Position numbers and translations under genes: made by a program | Assembly: GCF_000830885.1 (NCBI RefSeq) | Contig: NZ_CP006951.1 | Location: 1,298,152-1,362,151, forward strand | Source: Dehalococcoides mccartyi CG5 | GTDB taxonomy: Bacteria; Chloroflexota; Dehalococcoidia; Dehalococcoidales; Dehalococcoidaceae | Direction: 5' to 3' | Length of the DNA: 64,000 bases | Notes under the pieces: model-generated | Told to the model about the DNA's origin: nothing | What the model saw: the letters and a program-made list of their open reading frames with translations, nothing else | The model's database searches: none | Part shown: positions 23,592-32,217 of the stretch, piece after piece | How positions within the stretch are numbered: position 1 is the first letter of the stretch | How the letters are laid out: every line of letters begins with the position of its first letter

Positions 23592-24661
23592 TTTTTGCCT
23601 TCCAGTTCATTATACTTTTCCAAGGCATTATAAAATGCCTTCCAGAACGGGTCAACCTGAGGGTGAACGAGGGGCTTTCCCTGCCCGTTTTCAATCATTT
23701 TCATACCGCTTCCGGCCGGGGTTATTTCACCCGCTACCGAGGCCTTGGTACCCTTAGCCGCCATAGCTGAAAGGATTGCTTCCGCCCGGTGGGCTCGGCA
23801 GGTGAGCAGCAGGGTACCCTCGCTTATAGACGCATAGGGGTCTATTTCAAACAGGGAGCAGATTTCTTTTACCCCGTCTTCAATAACAATTTTGTCTTTT
23901 TCTATGGTAACGCCCAGACCCGCGGCTTCAGCTATTTCATACAGCCCGCCCCAGATACCGCATTCGGTAGCATCATGCATGGCAGTTACCCCGTTATCCC
24001 GGACACCCACAGACACAGCTGCCAGAGCGTCTTCCACCACACTCATCTTATAAAAAATACCTTGCGCTTTTCGGCTGAAATCTTGTCCGTATTTTTTGGC
24101 CAGAAAACCGGGGAACATAGCAGCGAAAATACCGCAGGCTTCAATAGCCGGACCTTTGGTGATTATTATTTTATCACCGGGCTTTACAAATTCCGGGCCG
24201 ACATACTGGTTAAGTTCACCTTCGCCGATTACAGTTGCCCCGCCAACGAAAGGATAGCTGCAGTTTTCATATCTGGCGGTATGCCCGGTTACTATAGATA
24301 CGCCATTTTGGGCGCACTGGTCATGAATGACCTGCCAAACTAGACTCAGCTGGTCTTTGGTAATACTCATGGGCAAATTAAGGTCTATGGTCAGGTATTT
24401 GGGTTTTAAACCTGAGGTAACTGAATCTGAAAGGAGAATATGAATGGCAAACCAGGCCGCCCTTTCCCAACCATATTCAGGCACTATAAAGACCGGGTCG
24501 GTGGTCAGGGAAACAGCCTTGCCCCCCAGATTGATTACGGCGGCATCAACCCCGCTTCTGGGGCCGATAAGCACATCCTGTGAAGCTACCCCCAGTCTGG
24601 GATAGATAAGTTCCCGAAAAATATCCGGTGATATTTTACCTATTTCAGGCATTTCAGACAT
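23588..24661 (-). CDS. AIR synthase-related (PurM/HypE superfamily) ATP-dependent enzyme
   Basis: About 357 residues. The PurM-like fold is suggested by IGPRSGVDAAVINLGGKAVSLTTDP (quoted as GPRSGVDAAV and LTTDP), SDSVTSGLKPKYLTIDLNLP and MHDATECGIWGGLYEIAEA, the pattern of HypE/ThiL/SelD relatives that activate a substrate with ATP. It lacks the HypE C-terminal Cys tail and is not SelD. The ATG at 24661 has GGAG nine bases upstream; a GTG two codons earlier is less likely. It is the first gene of an operon with the methyltransferase. Substrate unknown. Confidence 0.75.
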   Translation of the reverse strand: MSEMPEIGKISPDIFRELIYPRLGVASQDVLIGPRSGVDAAVINLGGKAVSLTTDPVFIVPEYGWERAAWFAIHILLSDSVTSGLKPKYLTIDLNLPMSITKDQLSLVWQVIHDQCAQNGVSIVTGHTARYENCSYPFVGGATVIGEGELNQYVGPEFVKPGDKIIITKGPAIEACGIFAAMFPGFLAKKYGQDFSRKAQGIFYKMSVVEDALAAVSVGVRDNGVTAMHDATECGIWGGLYEIAEAAGLGVTIEKDKIVIEDGVKEICSLFEIDPYASISEGTLLLTCRAHRAEAILSAMAAKGTKASVAGEITPAGSGMKMIENGQGKPLVHPQVDPFWKAFYNALEKYNELEGKK

Positions 24662-24889
24662 ATCCACTTGCTCCTTTATAATACTGGGCTACAGGAAATA
24701 CAGATATCTGCAAATTATACCTGAAATAGCATCTAAGACCAATTCTACCCTGAATACCCGGAGTCACCTGATGGGACACTATAAAAACCAAATTTCCGGC
24801 AGGTTATTTTGAAATATCCTTACCGGAAAATTGATCATTTATCTTGATTAAAGAGTACCCGAATATTTTATTGCGGGCATTAAAGGCTT

Positions 24890-25336
24890 TTAAATGCTCA
24901 GCTCCAGAGGAACTTCAGGTGAACCGCTTTCTTTCCACTGCTGTACCAGATTATCTAAATTTATAGAATCCAAAATTTCATCGGTAGCTTTTTTTATTCT
25001 GAGCCAGACATTGCGGGTTATACAACCCTCACCACGCCAGCAAACCCTAGGGTCATCTACACACTCTGAAGGGGAGGTAGATCCTTCGGTAGCCTTTACA
25101 ATATCACTCAGTTTTATCTCTTTAGGATCTCTGGCCAGTACAAAACCGCCGTTTGCCCCACGAACACTCCTGACCAACCCTGCTATCCGCAAAGGGATAA
25201 AAAGCTGAGCCAGATACTGTTCAGATATCTTTCGCCGCTGAGCGACGTCACGAATCAAAATAGGGCCTTCACCGTAATGAACCGCCAGGTCAAACATGGC
25301 CTCCATGGAATGCCTGCCGCGGGCTGACAACTTCAT
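24890..25336 (-). CDS. Rrf2-family transcriptional regulator with Cys triad
   Basis: About 148 residues. The HTH (MKLSARGRHSMEAMFDLA, then ISEQYLAQLFIPLRIAGLV and VRGANGGFVLA) is typical of Rrf2/IscR. ECVDDPRVCWRGEGC carries three Cys in the spacing used by cluster-binding members such as IscR and NsrR, so an iron-sulfur sensor is likely. GGAGG sets the start at 25336, six codons inside the longest frame. It is not next to an isc operon; the nearest downstream genes are the AIR-synthase-like pair, and apbE lies upstream. Redox, iron or nitric-oxide control of the neighbouring flavin module is possible. Confidence 0.9.
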   Translation of the reverse strand: MKLSARGRHSMEAMFDLAVHYGEGPILIRDVAQRRKISEQYLAQLFIPLRIAGLVRSVRGANGGFVLARDPKEIKLSDIVKATEGSTSPSECVDDPRVCWRGEGCITRNVWLRIKKATDEILDSINLDNLVQQWKESGSPEVPLELSI

Positions 25337-25406
25337 TGTATTCGCCTCCAACAACTAACCACTAAAAGTAATATTCCTATTACTAATAAGCTTAAGAAAT
25401 ACGTCT

Positions 25407-25435
25407 ATGCTATAGGATTAGTGAATTTTTGTCAA
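25407..25435 (-). promoter_or_regulatory. rrf2 promoter
   Basis: On the minus strand TTGACA (25435-25430), 17 nt, TAGCAT (25412-25407). Read on the plus strand, CTATAGGATTAG in the spacer (25410-25421) is a candidate half-dyad. Confidence 0.6.
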
Positions 25436-25534
25436 GAAAAAGGCATCTGCAGGCATAGTATAAATGGTATAAAAATGAGGACTGCCTGACTTTTGGTCAA
25501 TTGTCCTCATCTAAGTAACGCCAATATCAAGGGT

Positions 25535-26569
25535 TCAGGTGCTGAGATGTTCACTAAGGGCACGATAACCACTGGTTGTATAACTCTTAAGGTCTTTGCC
25601 AATAAGCAGGGCTTCTGCCCCGTCCAGACTTTCAAGCAGCTTAAGGGTCTCATCCACTCCCATTACCATGGCAGCTGTAGCTAAAGCATCAGCCAGCAGA
25701 GTATCACGGGCAATAACAGTGGCACTGCACAGTTCCTGAGGTGAGAACCCGGTACTGGGGTCAATAATATGATTATACTTATAATCCGGGGTGAATGCGT
25801 TTTCATAATCACCGGAAGTAGCCATGCAGGCATTTGAAGACTGAATAACGTCATAATAACCGGTAAAAGCTCTGGGGTGGGTGATACCTACTTTCCAAGG
25901 CTGGCCGTCTTCACGCATGCCCTGAAGAGCCAAATCTCCACCGGCTTCAACTATTATCTGGCTGACACCCCGCCCGCGCAGATAGGAACTAGCCATGTCT
26001 ACAATATAACCCTTGGCAATACCATCCAGAGTAATGGCCATGCCGTTCCTGCCCAAAACTATATCCTTGCCTTTGATAGACATTTCCCTGTAATCAACCA
26101 GATATTTTACTTCAGCAAGCTGGGCGGAAGAGGGAGGCAGTTTGGTTTTGGCAAAGCTGTCCTGACAGAGGTCCAAGGCAGGCAGTACAGTCGGGTCAAA
26201 TGCCCCGCCGCTAAGCTCGGCACAATACCGGGCATTGGAAAGAACGGATACGAATTCGCTTGAAGCACCTATGGCCTGACCGCTCCTGTTCAGGCGGTAA
26301 AGCTCTGAGGTTATATCAAAACGGTTAAATACAGAAGACAACCGCTCAATTTCGGCAAAGGTATCTTTGACCTTGGCTTTGGCGCTGTCCTGACCGCTAT
26401 CTATCAGGGTAATTGTTATATAGGTTCCCAAAAGAGCTTTGGTTTCAGAATACTGGCATTCAGCCGCCGAGGTAATCAGCTCCTTAACCCCTAAACCGCC
26501 GGCAGCTAAAACCCCGGCACCTACGGCTGAAATCCTGATAAAGTCTCTTCTGGTTAGTTTATTCTTCAC
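25535..26569 (-). CDS. apbE: ApbE FAD:protein FMN transferase with Tat signal
   Basis: 344 residues. It attaches FMN by a phosphoester bond to Thr of target proteins outside the membrane. The N-terminus has a twin-arginine signal (TRRDFIRI) before a hydrophobic stretch. The ApbE domain shows LLGTYITITL, FNRFDITSELYRLN, FDPTVLPALDL, LDGIAKGYIVD, VEAGGDLALQG and the YNHIIDPSTG loop. It lies downstream of a NosR-like gene whose product carries a matching SGAT site, and not far from the tat genes: enzyme, substrate and exporter together. It is probably co-transcribed with the NosR-like gene at 26653. Confidence 0.94.
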   Translation of the reverse strand: MKNKLTRRDFIRISAVGAGVLAAGGLGVKELITSAAECQYSETKALLGTYITITLIDSGQDSAKAKVKDTFAEIERLSSVFNRFDITSELYRLNRSGQAIGASSEFVSVLSNARYCAELSGGAFDPTVLPALDLCQDSFAKTKLPPSSAQLAEVKYLVDYREMSIKGKDIVLGRNGMAITLDGIAKGYIVDMASSYLRGRGVSQIIVEAGGDLALQGMREDGQPWKVGITHPRAFTGYYDVIQSSNACMATSGDYENAFTPDYKYNHIIDPSTGFSPQELCSATVIARDTLLADALATAAMVMGVDETLKLLESLDGAEALLIGKDLKSYTTSGYRALSEHLST

Positions 26570-26652
26570 TTTTTTATCCTCCCCAACCCCAAACCCTTAA
26601 AAAAGAACCGGATCTGGTGATGGTAAAAAACTTATTGTCACTAAATCTAAAG

Positions 26653-27846
26653 CTATTTGCCGGAAAATTTATTAACCAGCCCAATAGTGCTTTTCCGTAT
26701 TTTAAGTATGATATCCATAGTAGCGCCCACCGGGCAAAGATAATGACACCAGAAATCATGGATGAAGAGAGACACGCCCAGAGTGGCTATCACCAGAAGC
26801 CACTGGTCTAGCGCGCCCTTAAGGCTAAAGATAGTGTTCCAAGGTTCAAATACGGCCAGTGAAGGGGACTGGAAAACCAGAACCAGTACCACTATCAGCC
26901 AGAGAATCACGTAACGGGTGTTTCGCATAACAAGCTGAGTGCGGGTAATGGGACGGGTACGGCCGCCGCCGATAAAATTCAAGCCCTCCTGAATGGCAGA
27001 GAACGGACACATCCAGAAACACCAAAGGTTTTTACCGAAGGCAAGCGCTGCCCCTATGATACCAAAGACCATAAGGTACAAGAGCATATTGCTCTGCCAG
27101 CTGGGTGCAAAGCCAGTGGGGAAAACGATAAAGTTGACCAGGCTAAGCGGTACAGACAGCCAGATACCAAATACCGCCAGTCCGACCAGTAGACTGAGGT
27201 AACGAAGGACATGTACTTTGCGTAAAGACGGTATCATGCGCAAGGCAAATACGGCCAAAATACCGGCGATAAAAAACACCTCGGCCAGCCCGAAATTGAT
27301 AGGTTCAGGCGGAACTGGATAGGGGTTGCCAAGCTGTTCAGAAAGTATCAGGCGGCCTTCACGGACACCGGTATCAACACCGGTTGAAGAGCGGGTAGCT
27401 CCGGAAACTGCATTGATATCTTCATTCAGCTGAAGAGGATCTTGATAAGAACGCCCGATAAACTGGGAAAAATAATCATTGGCGGCAAGTCTGTTATACC
27501 AGGCAGGGGTATCGTTGGTTTGGGGAACATCCATAGCCAAAATAACGCCATCATTGCTCCATGCCACCACTACCGTCATAGGGCCGGCATAACCCAAACC
27601 CTTGCCGGAAGTAACAAAAGCAATCTGGTTGCCGTCAGAGTCAAGGGCACCGAAGAGATAAAGATCATCTGACGCCCGGTCAGCCAGTTTTTTGAAGCTG
27701 GCGGCTTCCGGAACAACCTTGGATAGATACTGCTCAACATCAGGCGAAGCTGAAACTTTGCCTATCACTCCGGCTATCACCACCGTAAGGATGGCAAATA
27801 TTATAAGCGCTTTTTTACCGTGTAGCTTCCAGAAACTGCTCTGCAT
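26653..27846 (-). CDS. NosR/RdhC-like FMN-binding membrane protein (copy 1)
   Basis: 397 residues. An N-terminal helix (about 12-31) leads to an exported FMN-binding domain (35-170) with the flavinylation motif AVSGATRSST (Thr151 the expected attachment site). About five membrane helices follow, carrying two CxxxCP motifs facing the cytosol: CFWMCPFSAIQEGL and CHYLCPVGATMDI. The polyferredoxin tail of NosR is absent. This architecture is shared by NosR/NirI and by RdhC/PceC of organohalide respirers, which are thought to move electrons across the membrane. It is followed by apbE. The promoter at 27967-27995 carries a palindrome. Confidence 0.9.
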   Translation of the reverse strand: MQSSFWKLHGKKALIIFAILTVVIAGVIGKVSASPDVEQYLSKVVPEAASFKKLADRASDDLYLFGALDSDGNQIAFVTSGKGLGYAGPMTVVVAWSNDGVILAMDVPQTNDTPAWYNRLAANDYFSQFIGRSYQDPLQLNEDINAVSGATRSSTGVDTGVREGRLILSEQLGNPYPVPPEPINFGLAEVFFIAGILAVFALRMIPSLRKVHVLRYLSLLVGLAVFGIWLSVPLSLVNFIVFPTGFAPSWQSNMLLYLMVFGIIGAALAFGKNLWCFWMCPFSAIQEGLNFIGGGRTRPITRTQLVMRNTRYVILWLIVVLVLVFQSPSLAVFEPWNTIFSLKGALDQWLLVIATLGVSLFIHDFWCHYLCPVGATMDIILKIRKSTIGLVNKFSGK

Positions 27847-27954
27847 ATAATGACCGCCTCACTTTCTGAGACACCCCACTACTAGTCTGCGTACCCCAGA
27901 AATGATTGTTTATTAATAACTATTATTAGATAAATAATTCACTGATAATACTAC

Positions 27955-27995
27955 AACTAAATAGTTAGTTTATCACGCATATATTCCCTTGGCAA
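27955..27995 (-). promoter_or_regulatory. Promoter and operator of NosR-like copy 1
   Basis: On the minus strand TTGCCA (27995-27990), 17 nt, TAAACT (27972-27967). AACTAA-ATAG-TTAGTT (27955-27970), an inverted repeat, overlaps the -10. Its CTAA-N4-TTAG core recurs in the promoter of copy 2. Confidence 0.6.
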
Positions 27996-28037
27996 GCTCA
28001 GGGGCACGCCAGAGGTCTCCCTTTGAACCCGAATAAT

Positions 28038-28160
28038 TTAATCTATCAGACCCGAGGCCTTTACAAACATGACCACCAGACTGATAAGTACACAGAATGA
28101 CACCATGACAATCAGGAAAATATCTATCGCCTTGCTTTTTTCTTTAACAGGCTGTTCCAT
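28038..28160 (-). CDS. 40-residue single-helix membrane protein, overlapping the end of NosR-like copy 2
   Basis: A short frame I translated by hand: ATG at 28160 to TAA at 28038-28040. The product starts MEQPVKEKSK (charged), then has one strong membrane helix (IFLIVMVSFCVLISLVVMFV) and a short tail (KASGLID). GGTGGGG lies seven bases before the ATG, inside the end of the NosR-like gene, with which it overlaps by 37 nt. The charge pattern predicts the N-terminus in the cytosol. It could be a small subunit or stabiliser of the NosR-like protein. No family recognised; conservation was not tested. Confidence 0.55.
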   Translation of the reverse strand: MEQPVKEKSKAIDIFLIVMVSFCVLISLVVMFVKASGLID

Positions 28161-29323
28161 TTATTCCCCACCCATTTACGCGCCTTTATTATTATATCCA
28201 GTGAAGCCCCTACAGGGCAAAGATAATTACACCAGAAATTGTAAAACAGCAGAGCACCTGCAAGTGTGGCTATCAGCAGTATCCATTCCGGAAAGTCACC
28301 TTTGAGGCTGAAAAATAGATTCCAAGGCTCAAACCCGGATACATTGGGTGCTCTGAATACAAAAACCAGCATCAGTGCCAGCCAAAGGAGCGCATAGCGT
28401 ACCCATTTAAAACGTTTCTGGGTTTTGGCAGAGGGAGAAACCCCCTCACCTATGAAATGAAGCCCTTCTTGAACGGCGGCGAAAGGGCATAACCAATAAC
28501 AGTAATAGTTTTTGCCAAAGAGAATAGCCAATCCCAGTATTCCCCAGACCACAATATAAAAGATGATAAATTGCTCAACACTGGGGGCATAACCTACCAG
28601 AAAACTGGATATATTGTTTAGACTAAGGGGTACCGAAAGCCAGATACCCACTATAAAGAAGCTATAGGTCAAAGCCAGATAACGGGCATATTTTGGGTTT
28701 TTAAACGGCCTGAAGGTACGTACCCAAAAGACAAATGCAATCCCTAAACATACCATTAATTCGGGCAAACCAAATTTTATACCCGGAAGCGGGTCTTTAT
28801 AGTCGGATCCAAGTTCTTTTACTACCAGAAGCCTTCCGGCTTTGACCGCCATAGCCACCCCGTTTGAAGAAACGGTAGAACCGGAAACAGCGTCTATATC
28901 TTCGTGTATCTGGATAGGCTCTTCGTAACCCCGGCCTATGTACTGGTCAAAAAAATGTCTGGCTTCAAGAACCCGCCACCAGGGAAGATCTTCGTGATGA
29001 ACGGGAACAGATATCTGCAGGATAATGCCGTCAAGGCTCCAGTCAAGAGCAACCAGCAACGGACCGCCATAACCCTGTCCCTGTGAAATAGTAACATAGC
29101 TTTGGAGCTGACCTTCGTCATCCAGTATGGCATAAAGCACGCCCTGACTGGTAGCTATCAGTTCGGTATATTCAGAATTTTCCGGTACTACCTGAGGAAT
29201 GTATTCCTGGTAACCTAAATCCTGATGGGTAAAACCATACAAAGCGGCCAATCCCAAGCTTAAAAGAGCCAGCAAAGTAACTATCCTGCTGCAATTTGGG
29301 CTAAACCGGTTTGAATTATTCAA
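28124..29323 (-). CDS. NosR/RdhC-like FMN-binding membrane protein (copy 2)
   Basis: 399 residues, same design as the copy at 26653: N-terminal helix (12-30), exported FMN-binding domain with AVSGSTVSSN (Thr150), about five further helices and two CxxxCP motifs (CYWLCPFAAVQEGL, CNYLCPVGASLDI). The start codon is TTG with a modest ribosome site. Sequence differences throughout show an old duplication. It lies downstream of tatC but has its own promoter, and it is followed by a 40-residue membrane ORF. Predicted to accept FMN from the nearby ApbE. Confidence 0.9.
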   Translation of the reverse strand: MNNSNRFSPNCSRIVTLLALLSLGLAALYGFTHQDLGYQEYIPQVVPENSEYTELIATSQGVLYAILDDEGQLQSYVTISQGQGYGGPLLVALDWSLDGIILQISVPVHHEDLPWWRVLEARHFFDQYIGRGYEEPIQIHEDIDAVSGSTVSSNGVAMAVKAGRLLVVKELGSDYKDPLPGIKFGLPELMVCLGIAFVFWVRTFRPFKNPKYARYLALTYSFFIVGIWLSVPLSLNNISSFLVGYAPSVEQFIIFYIVVWGILGLAILFGKNYYCYWLCPFAAVQEGLHFIGEGVSPSAKTQKRFKWVRYALLWLALMLVFVFRAPNVSGFEPWNLFFSLKGDFPEWILLIATLAGALLFYNFWCNYLCPVGASLDIIIKARKWVGNKWNSLLKKKARR

Positions 29324-29389
29324 TCACTTACCATTCAAAATGGATAAATAAGGAGAGAGGCTTTATTCAAGCCTCTTCAAGATACACTT

Positions 29390-29419
29390 AGTTTACTCTA
29401 ATCTATTAGAGAAATTCAA
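29390..29419 (-). promoter_or_regulatory. Promoter of NosR-like copy 2 with a dyad filling the spacer
   Basis: On the minus strand TTGAAT (29419-29414), 18 nt, TAAACT (29395-29390). The spacer is almost entirely the dyad CTCTAA-TCTA-TTAGAG (29396-29411). Both the -10 and the CTAA-N4-TTAG core match the promoter of copy 1. Confidence 0.6.
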
Positions 29420-29443
29420 ATAAGTCAGGGGTTTCCCTGTGGA

Positions 29444-30232
29444 TTACTTAGACTCGATTACTTCCCTCTTCTTGCGGTAGACCAGTTTCGACAGCCAAAT
29501 AGATATCTCATAAAGGACGATTAACGGACCGGCCATAATAGTCTGGTTTACGGGGTCAAAAGTGGGGGTTATAAGAGCGGCAATGACAAAGGCAATTACC
29601 ACCCAGATTTTACGTTTTGAGGCCAGCCACTTTGGGGATACAACACCCAGTCTGGCCAGTACCATAATGATAAAGGGGGTCTCAAATATAAGCCCCAGAG
29701 CAATAAGTATCCGGGTAACTACATTCATATAGTCTTTGATGCCCACCACGGTAAGCACCACGTCATCACCCCAGTGCAACAGAATGTTTAAAGCGGGCGG
29801 CAAAGCTACATAATATGCGAAGGCCAAACCTGCCAGAAACATCACGGTCACTGCCGGTATGGATATGAAGATAAATTTCTTTTCGTTGCGGTTGAGTGCC
29901 GGGGTAATAAAAGCAATCAACTGGTAGAGTATATAAGGAGAGGCAAGAATGAATCCTGCCCAGAGTGATACATTGAAAAAGACCGAGGCATATTCCATAA
30001 CCCCCAACTGAGCCGGTTTGAAATCCGGGCCGCCGGGAGCGGTCAGAAACCCTATTATAGGTGTGGCAAAGAAAAAGGCCGCCATTACGCCCACAACCAG
30101 TGCAATTATCCCGCGGGTAAAACGCTGGCGAAGTTCGTTAAAATGCCCGCCAATGGGCATCTTGCCCTTGGCTTTTACTTCTTCAGGGGGTTCTTCTTCC
30201 TCTACTTCGGGAGTTTCGTTTTTAGTACTCAC
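29444..30232 (-). CDS. tatC: Tat translocase subunit TatC
   Basis: 262 residues, six membrane helices, receptor subunit for twin-arginine signals. The N-terminal [11 protein letters not shown] corresponds to the conserved HLxELRxR segment, and [16 protein letters not shown] is the typical fourth to fifth helix region. An acidic N-terminal extension ([16 protein letters not shown]) is unusual. It overlaps tatB-like by 4 nt. It is needed to export folded redox proteins, which here would include ApbE and, elsewhere in such genomes, the reductive dehalogenases. Confidence 0.95.
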   Translation of the reverse strand: MSTKNETPEVEEEEPPEEVKAKGKMPIGGHFNELRQRFTRGIIALVVGVMAAFFFATPIIGFLTAPGGPDFKPAQLGVMEYASVFFNVSLWAGFILASPYILYQLIAFITPALNRNEKKFIFISIPAVTVMFLAGLAFAYYVALPPALNILLHWGDDVVLTVVGIKDYMNVVTRILIALGLIFETPFIIMVLARLGVVSPKWLASKRKIWVVIAFVIAALITPTFDPVNQTIMAGPLIVLYEISIWLSKLVYRKKREVIESK

Positions 30233-30519
30233 GCTTTACCCCCGCTTCCAGGTCCATTTAAAAAGTTATCAAGCGATTTGGATTTACTGGTGGAGGTACT
30301 GGTAGAACTGCCGGTTTTCTTTTTACCGGGAGATGCCAAATTCTCAGCATCAATAGCCCGGGTAAAATCTCTGGTCATTTCACCGGTTACTTTGCGGAAA
30401 GAATTAACGAACTGGCCAATCTGACGGGCAAATTCAGGTATCTTGCCGGGCCCGAAAATGAGCGTGGCCACAATAAGCACGATAATAATTTCACCGAAGC
30501 CAATTCCCAGAAAATCCAT
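30229..30519 (-). CDS. tatB: TatB/TatA-like translocase subunit
   Basis: 96 residues. One membrane helix ([18 protein letters not shown]) with the FGP hinge is followed by an amphipathic helix ([19 protein letters not shown]) and a Ser/Thr-Lys rich tail. The Glu in the helix and the longer cytosolic part favour TatB over TatA. It overlaps tatC by 4 nt. It is the third tat gene of the operon, after two tatA genes. Confidence 0.85.
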   Translation of the reverse strand: MDFLGIGFGEIIIVLIVATLIFGPGKIPEFARQIGQFVNSFRKVTGEMTRDFTRAIDAENLASPGKKKTGSSTSTSTSKSKSLDNFLNGPGSGGKA

Positions 30520-30595
30520 AATTTAACGCCTTATTTCAAATTACCAACGAATTTTACTTTTAAGCCTTATGAAGAAAACACCCTAAGTAAAGGGC

Positions 30596-30832
30596 TTAAG
30601 ACTCTTTTTTAGTCTCAGCTATCTTTTCATTTATCTTGGCAGAAACCACATCATCCTCAAGTTTTTTAACAACCTTCGGTTTGGGGGTTTCTTCTTCAAA
30701 GTCGTTCTTCTTGCGGATATTATGCAGGGCTTTACCCAGTGATTCGCCTACTTTAGGAATACGGCTGGCACCGAATACCACCACAACTAGGAGCACAATG
30801 ATAAGTATTTCTATAGGACCAATCTTAGGCAT
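30596..30832 (-). CDS. tatA: TatA-like protein (copy 2)
   Basis: 78 residues: membrane helix [19 protein letters not shown], then [19 protein letters not shown] and a charged tail. It is very similar in its first 25 residues to the copy at 30924, a clear tandem duplication. It is separated from that copy by a small hairpin (30878-30900), which could reduce read-through. It forms the translocation pore with tatB and tatC. Confidence 0.92.
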   Translation of the reverse strand: MPKIGPIEILIIVLLVVVVFGASRIPKVGESLGKALHNIRKKNDFEEETPKPKVVKKLEDDVVSAKINEKIAETKKES

Positions 30833-30877
30833 AGCCCACCTCCTATTTTGAACCTTTTACAGGTTCGCTAAACAAAT

Positions 30878-30900
30878 CCCTTCCTATTCTCAAGGAAGGG
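30878..30900 (-). terminator. Hairpin between the two tatA genes
   Basis: CCCTTCC (30878-30884) and GGAAGGG (30894-30900) form a 7-bp stem. On the minus strand ATTTGTTT follows, so it may act as a partial terminator or RNA-stability element setting tatA stoichiometry. Confidence 0.45.
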
Positions 30901-30923
30901 GCTCATCCCAATTTATATTTGGA

Positions 30924-31121
30924 CTATTCGGATTTTTCAGCGGGCTTGGTTTCTTCCTTGGTTTCAACTTCTTCCTTAGCGTCTTCACCGGTGGACGCTT
31001 TTCTGAAGTTCCTGATACCCTTGCCGATAGCATCTCCAACCTGAGGAAGTTTGCCTACACCGAAAACTACCACAACCAAAAGGACAATGATAAGAATTTC
31101 CATAGGACCAATCTTAGGCAT
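30924..31121 (-). CDS. tatA: TatA-like protein (copy 1)
   Basis: 65 residues: membrane helix [19 protein letters not shown], hinge, [19 protein letters not shown] amphipathic helix and an acidic tail ([20 protein letters not shown] in part). GGAGG lies eight bases upstream of the ATG. It is the first gene of the tat operon and is read from the promoter at 31206-31234. Confidence 0.93.
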
Positions 31122-31205
31122 GTGTAACCTCCTAAATTAAACCTGAAAATGAGTTTAGACTGAGGCTTAATTGTAAATATAGCAAATACTCACAACCAAC
31201 GTTTT

Positions 31206-31234
31206 ATGATACTCGCTAAAATTTAGCTTGTCAA
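31206..31234 (-). promoter_or_regulatory. tat operon promoter with a palindrome in the spacer
   Basis: On the minus strand TTGACA (31234-31229), 17 nt, TATCAT (31211-31206). GCTAAA-A-TTTAGC (31215-31227) lies in the spacer. Confidence 0.6.
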
Positions 31235-31319
31235 ACTACATAACAAATTAGTTTAGCCGTAAAAAGCTTTTAAAAGGCCCTTTCGTGCTTGGAAATTACG
31301 GCTGTTTGATAGCATTTTC

Positions 31320-31348
31320 TTGCTCCTTTGAGCATTTGCTGAGATAAT
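31320..31348 (+). promoter_or_regulatory. folP operon promoter
   Basis: TTGCTC (31320-31325), 17 nt, GATAAT (31343-31348), 20 nt before the ATG at 31369. Confidence 0.45.
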
Positions 31349-31368
31349 CAGTATAGAGGACAAAGGTG

Positions 31369-32217
31369 ATGAATTTACCCATTACAAAACCCGTAAGCAG
31401 CCACTTCGGCTCAAAGCAATTTGGCTGGGGAGAGCGTACCTATATAATGGGCATTGTAAATGTCACTCCGGACTCATTTTCGGGTGACGGACTGGGTGCT
31501 AACCCCGAAGCGGCACTGGAACAGGCCCGCCGCTTTGTAAAAGAAGGGGCGGATATACTGGATATAGGCGGTGAAAGTACCCGCCCGAACTGCCCGCCTG
31601 TAAGCACCGAAGAAGAACTGGGCCGGGTAATTCTGGCTATACGTCTTATAGTGCGGAATCTGGATATCCCCATAAGCATAGATACCTACCGCCGTGAAGT
31701 GGCTGAGGAAGCCCTGAAGGCGGGTGCCTGCATAGTAAATGATGTCTGGGGTTTACAAAAAGACCCTTCACTTTTTGAACTGGCGGCCAAAAGCCGATCT
31801 GGCTGGGTAATAACCTCTAACCAGCGGGAACACCCTGTGGAAGACATTATGGAGGCAGTCATCTGCGAACTGAAATCTACCGCCCTGAAACTGCTGGAGC
31901 GGGGTGTACCAGCCCAAAATATTATAATTGACCCGGGGGTGGGTTTCGGTAAAACTTTGGAACAGAATCTGGAGATTGTCCGCCGTCTGTCAGAACTGAA
32001 AACCCTTAATCTGCCTGTACTGCTGGGTACTTCCCGCAAATCCCTGATAGGGCAGGTGCTGGATACCCCACCTAACGAACGGCTTGAAGGCACGGCCGCC
32101 ACCGTTGCCCTGGGGATAGGGGGAGGGGTGGATATTGTAAGGGTGCATGACGTGGCCCGGATGAGACGGGTCTGCCAGATGAGCGATGCTGTTATAAGGG
32201 GTAAAATATGGAAATAA
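31369..32217 (+). CDS. folP: Dihydropteroate synthase
   Basis: About 282 residues. It joins p-aminobenzoate to 6-hydroxymethyl-dihydropterin pyrophosphate. Signatures are YIMGIVNVTPDSFSGDG, GADILDIGGESTRP, ISIDTYR, IIDPGVGFGKT and LLGTSRKSLIG. GAGGACAAAGG precedes the start; a GTG one codon upstream is also possible. The end overlaps folK by 10 nt. It is the first gene of a pterin operon. Confidence 0.95.
   Translation: MNLPITKPVSSHFGSKQFGWGERTYIMGIVNVTPDSFSGDGLGANPEAALEQARRFVKEGADILDIGGESTRPNCPPVSTEEELGRVILAIRLIVRNLDIPISIDTYRREVAEEALKAGACIVNDVWGLQKDPSLFELAAKSRSGWVITSNQREHPVEDIMEAVICELKSTALKLLERGVPAQNIIIDPGVGFGKTLEQNLEIVRRLSELKTLNLPVLLGTSRKSLIGQVLDTPPNERLEGTAATVALGIGGGVDIVRVHDVARMRRVCQMSDAVIRGKIWK

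Noticed and set aside
26574..26759. 61-residue minus-strand ORF between the NosR-like gene and apbE
   Set aside because: It is an out-of-frame shadow of the NosR-like gene end with no convincing ribosome site.
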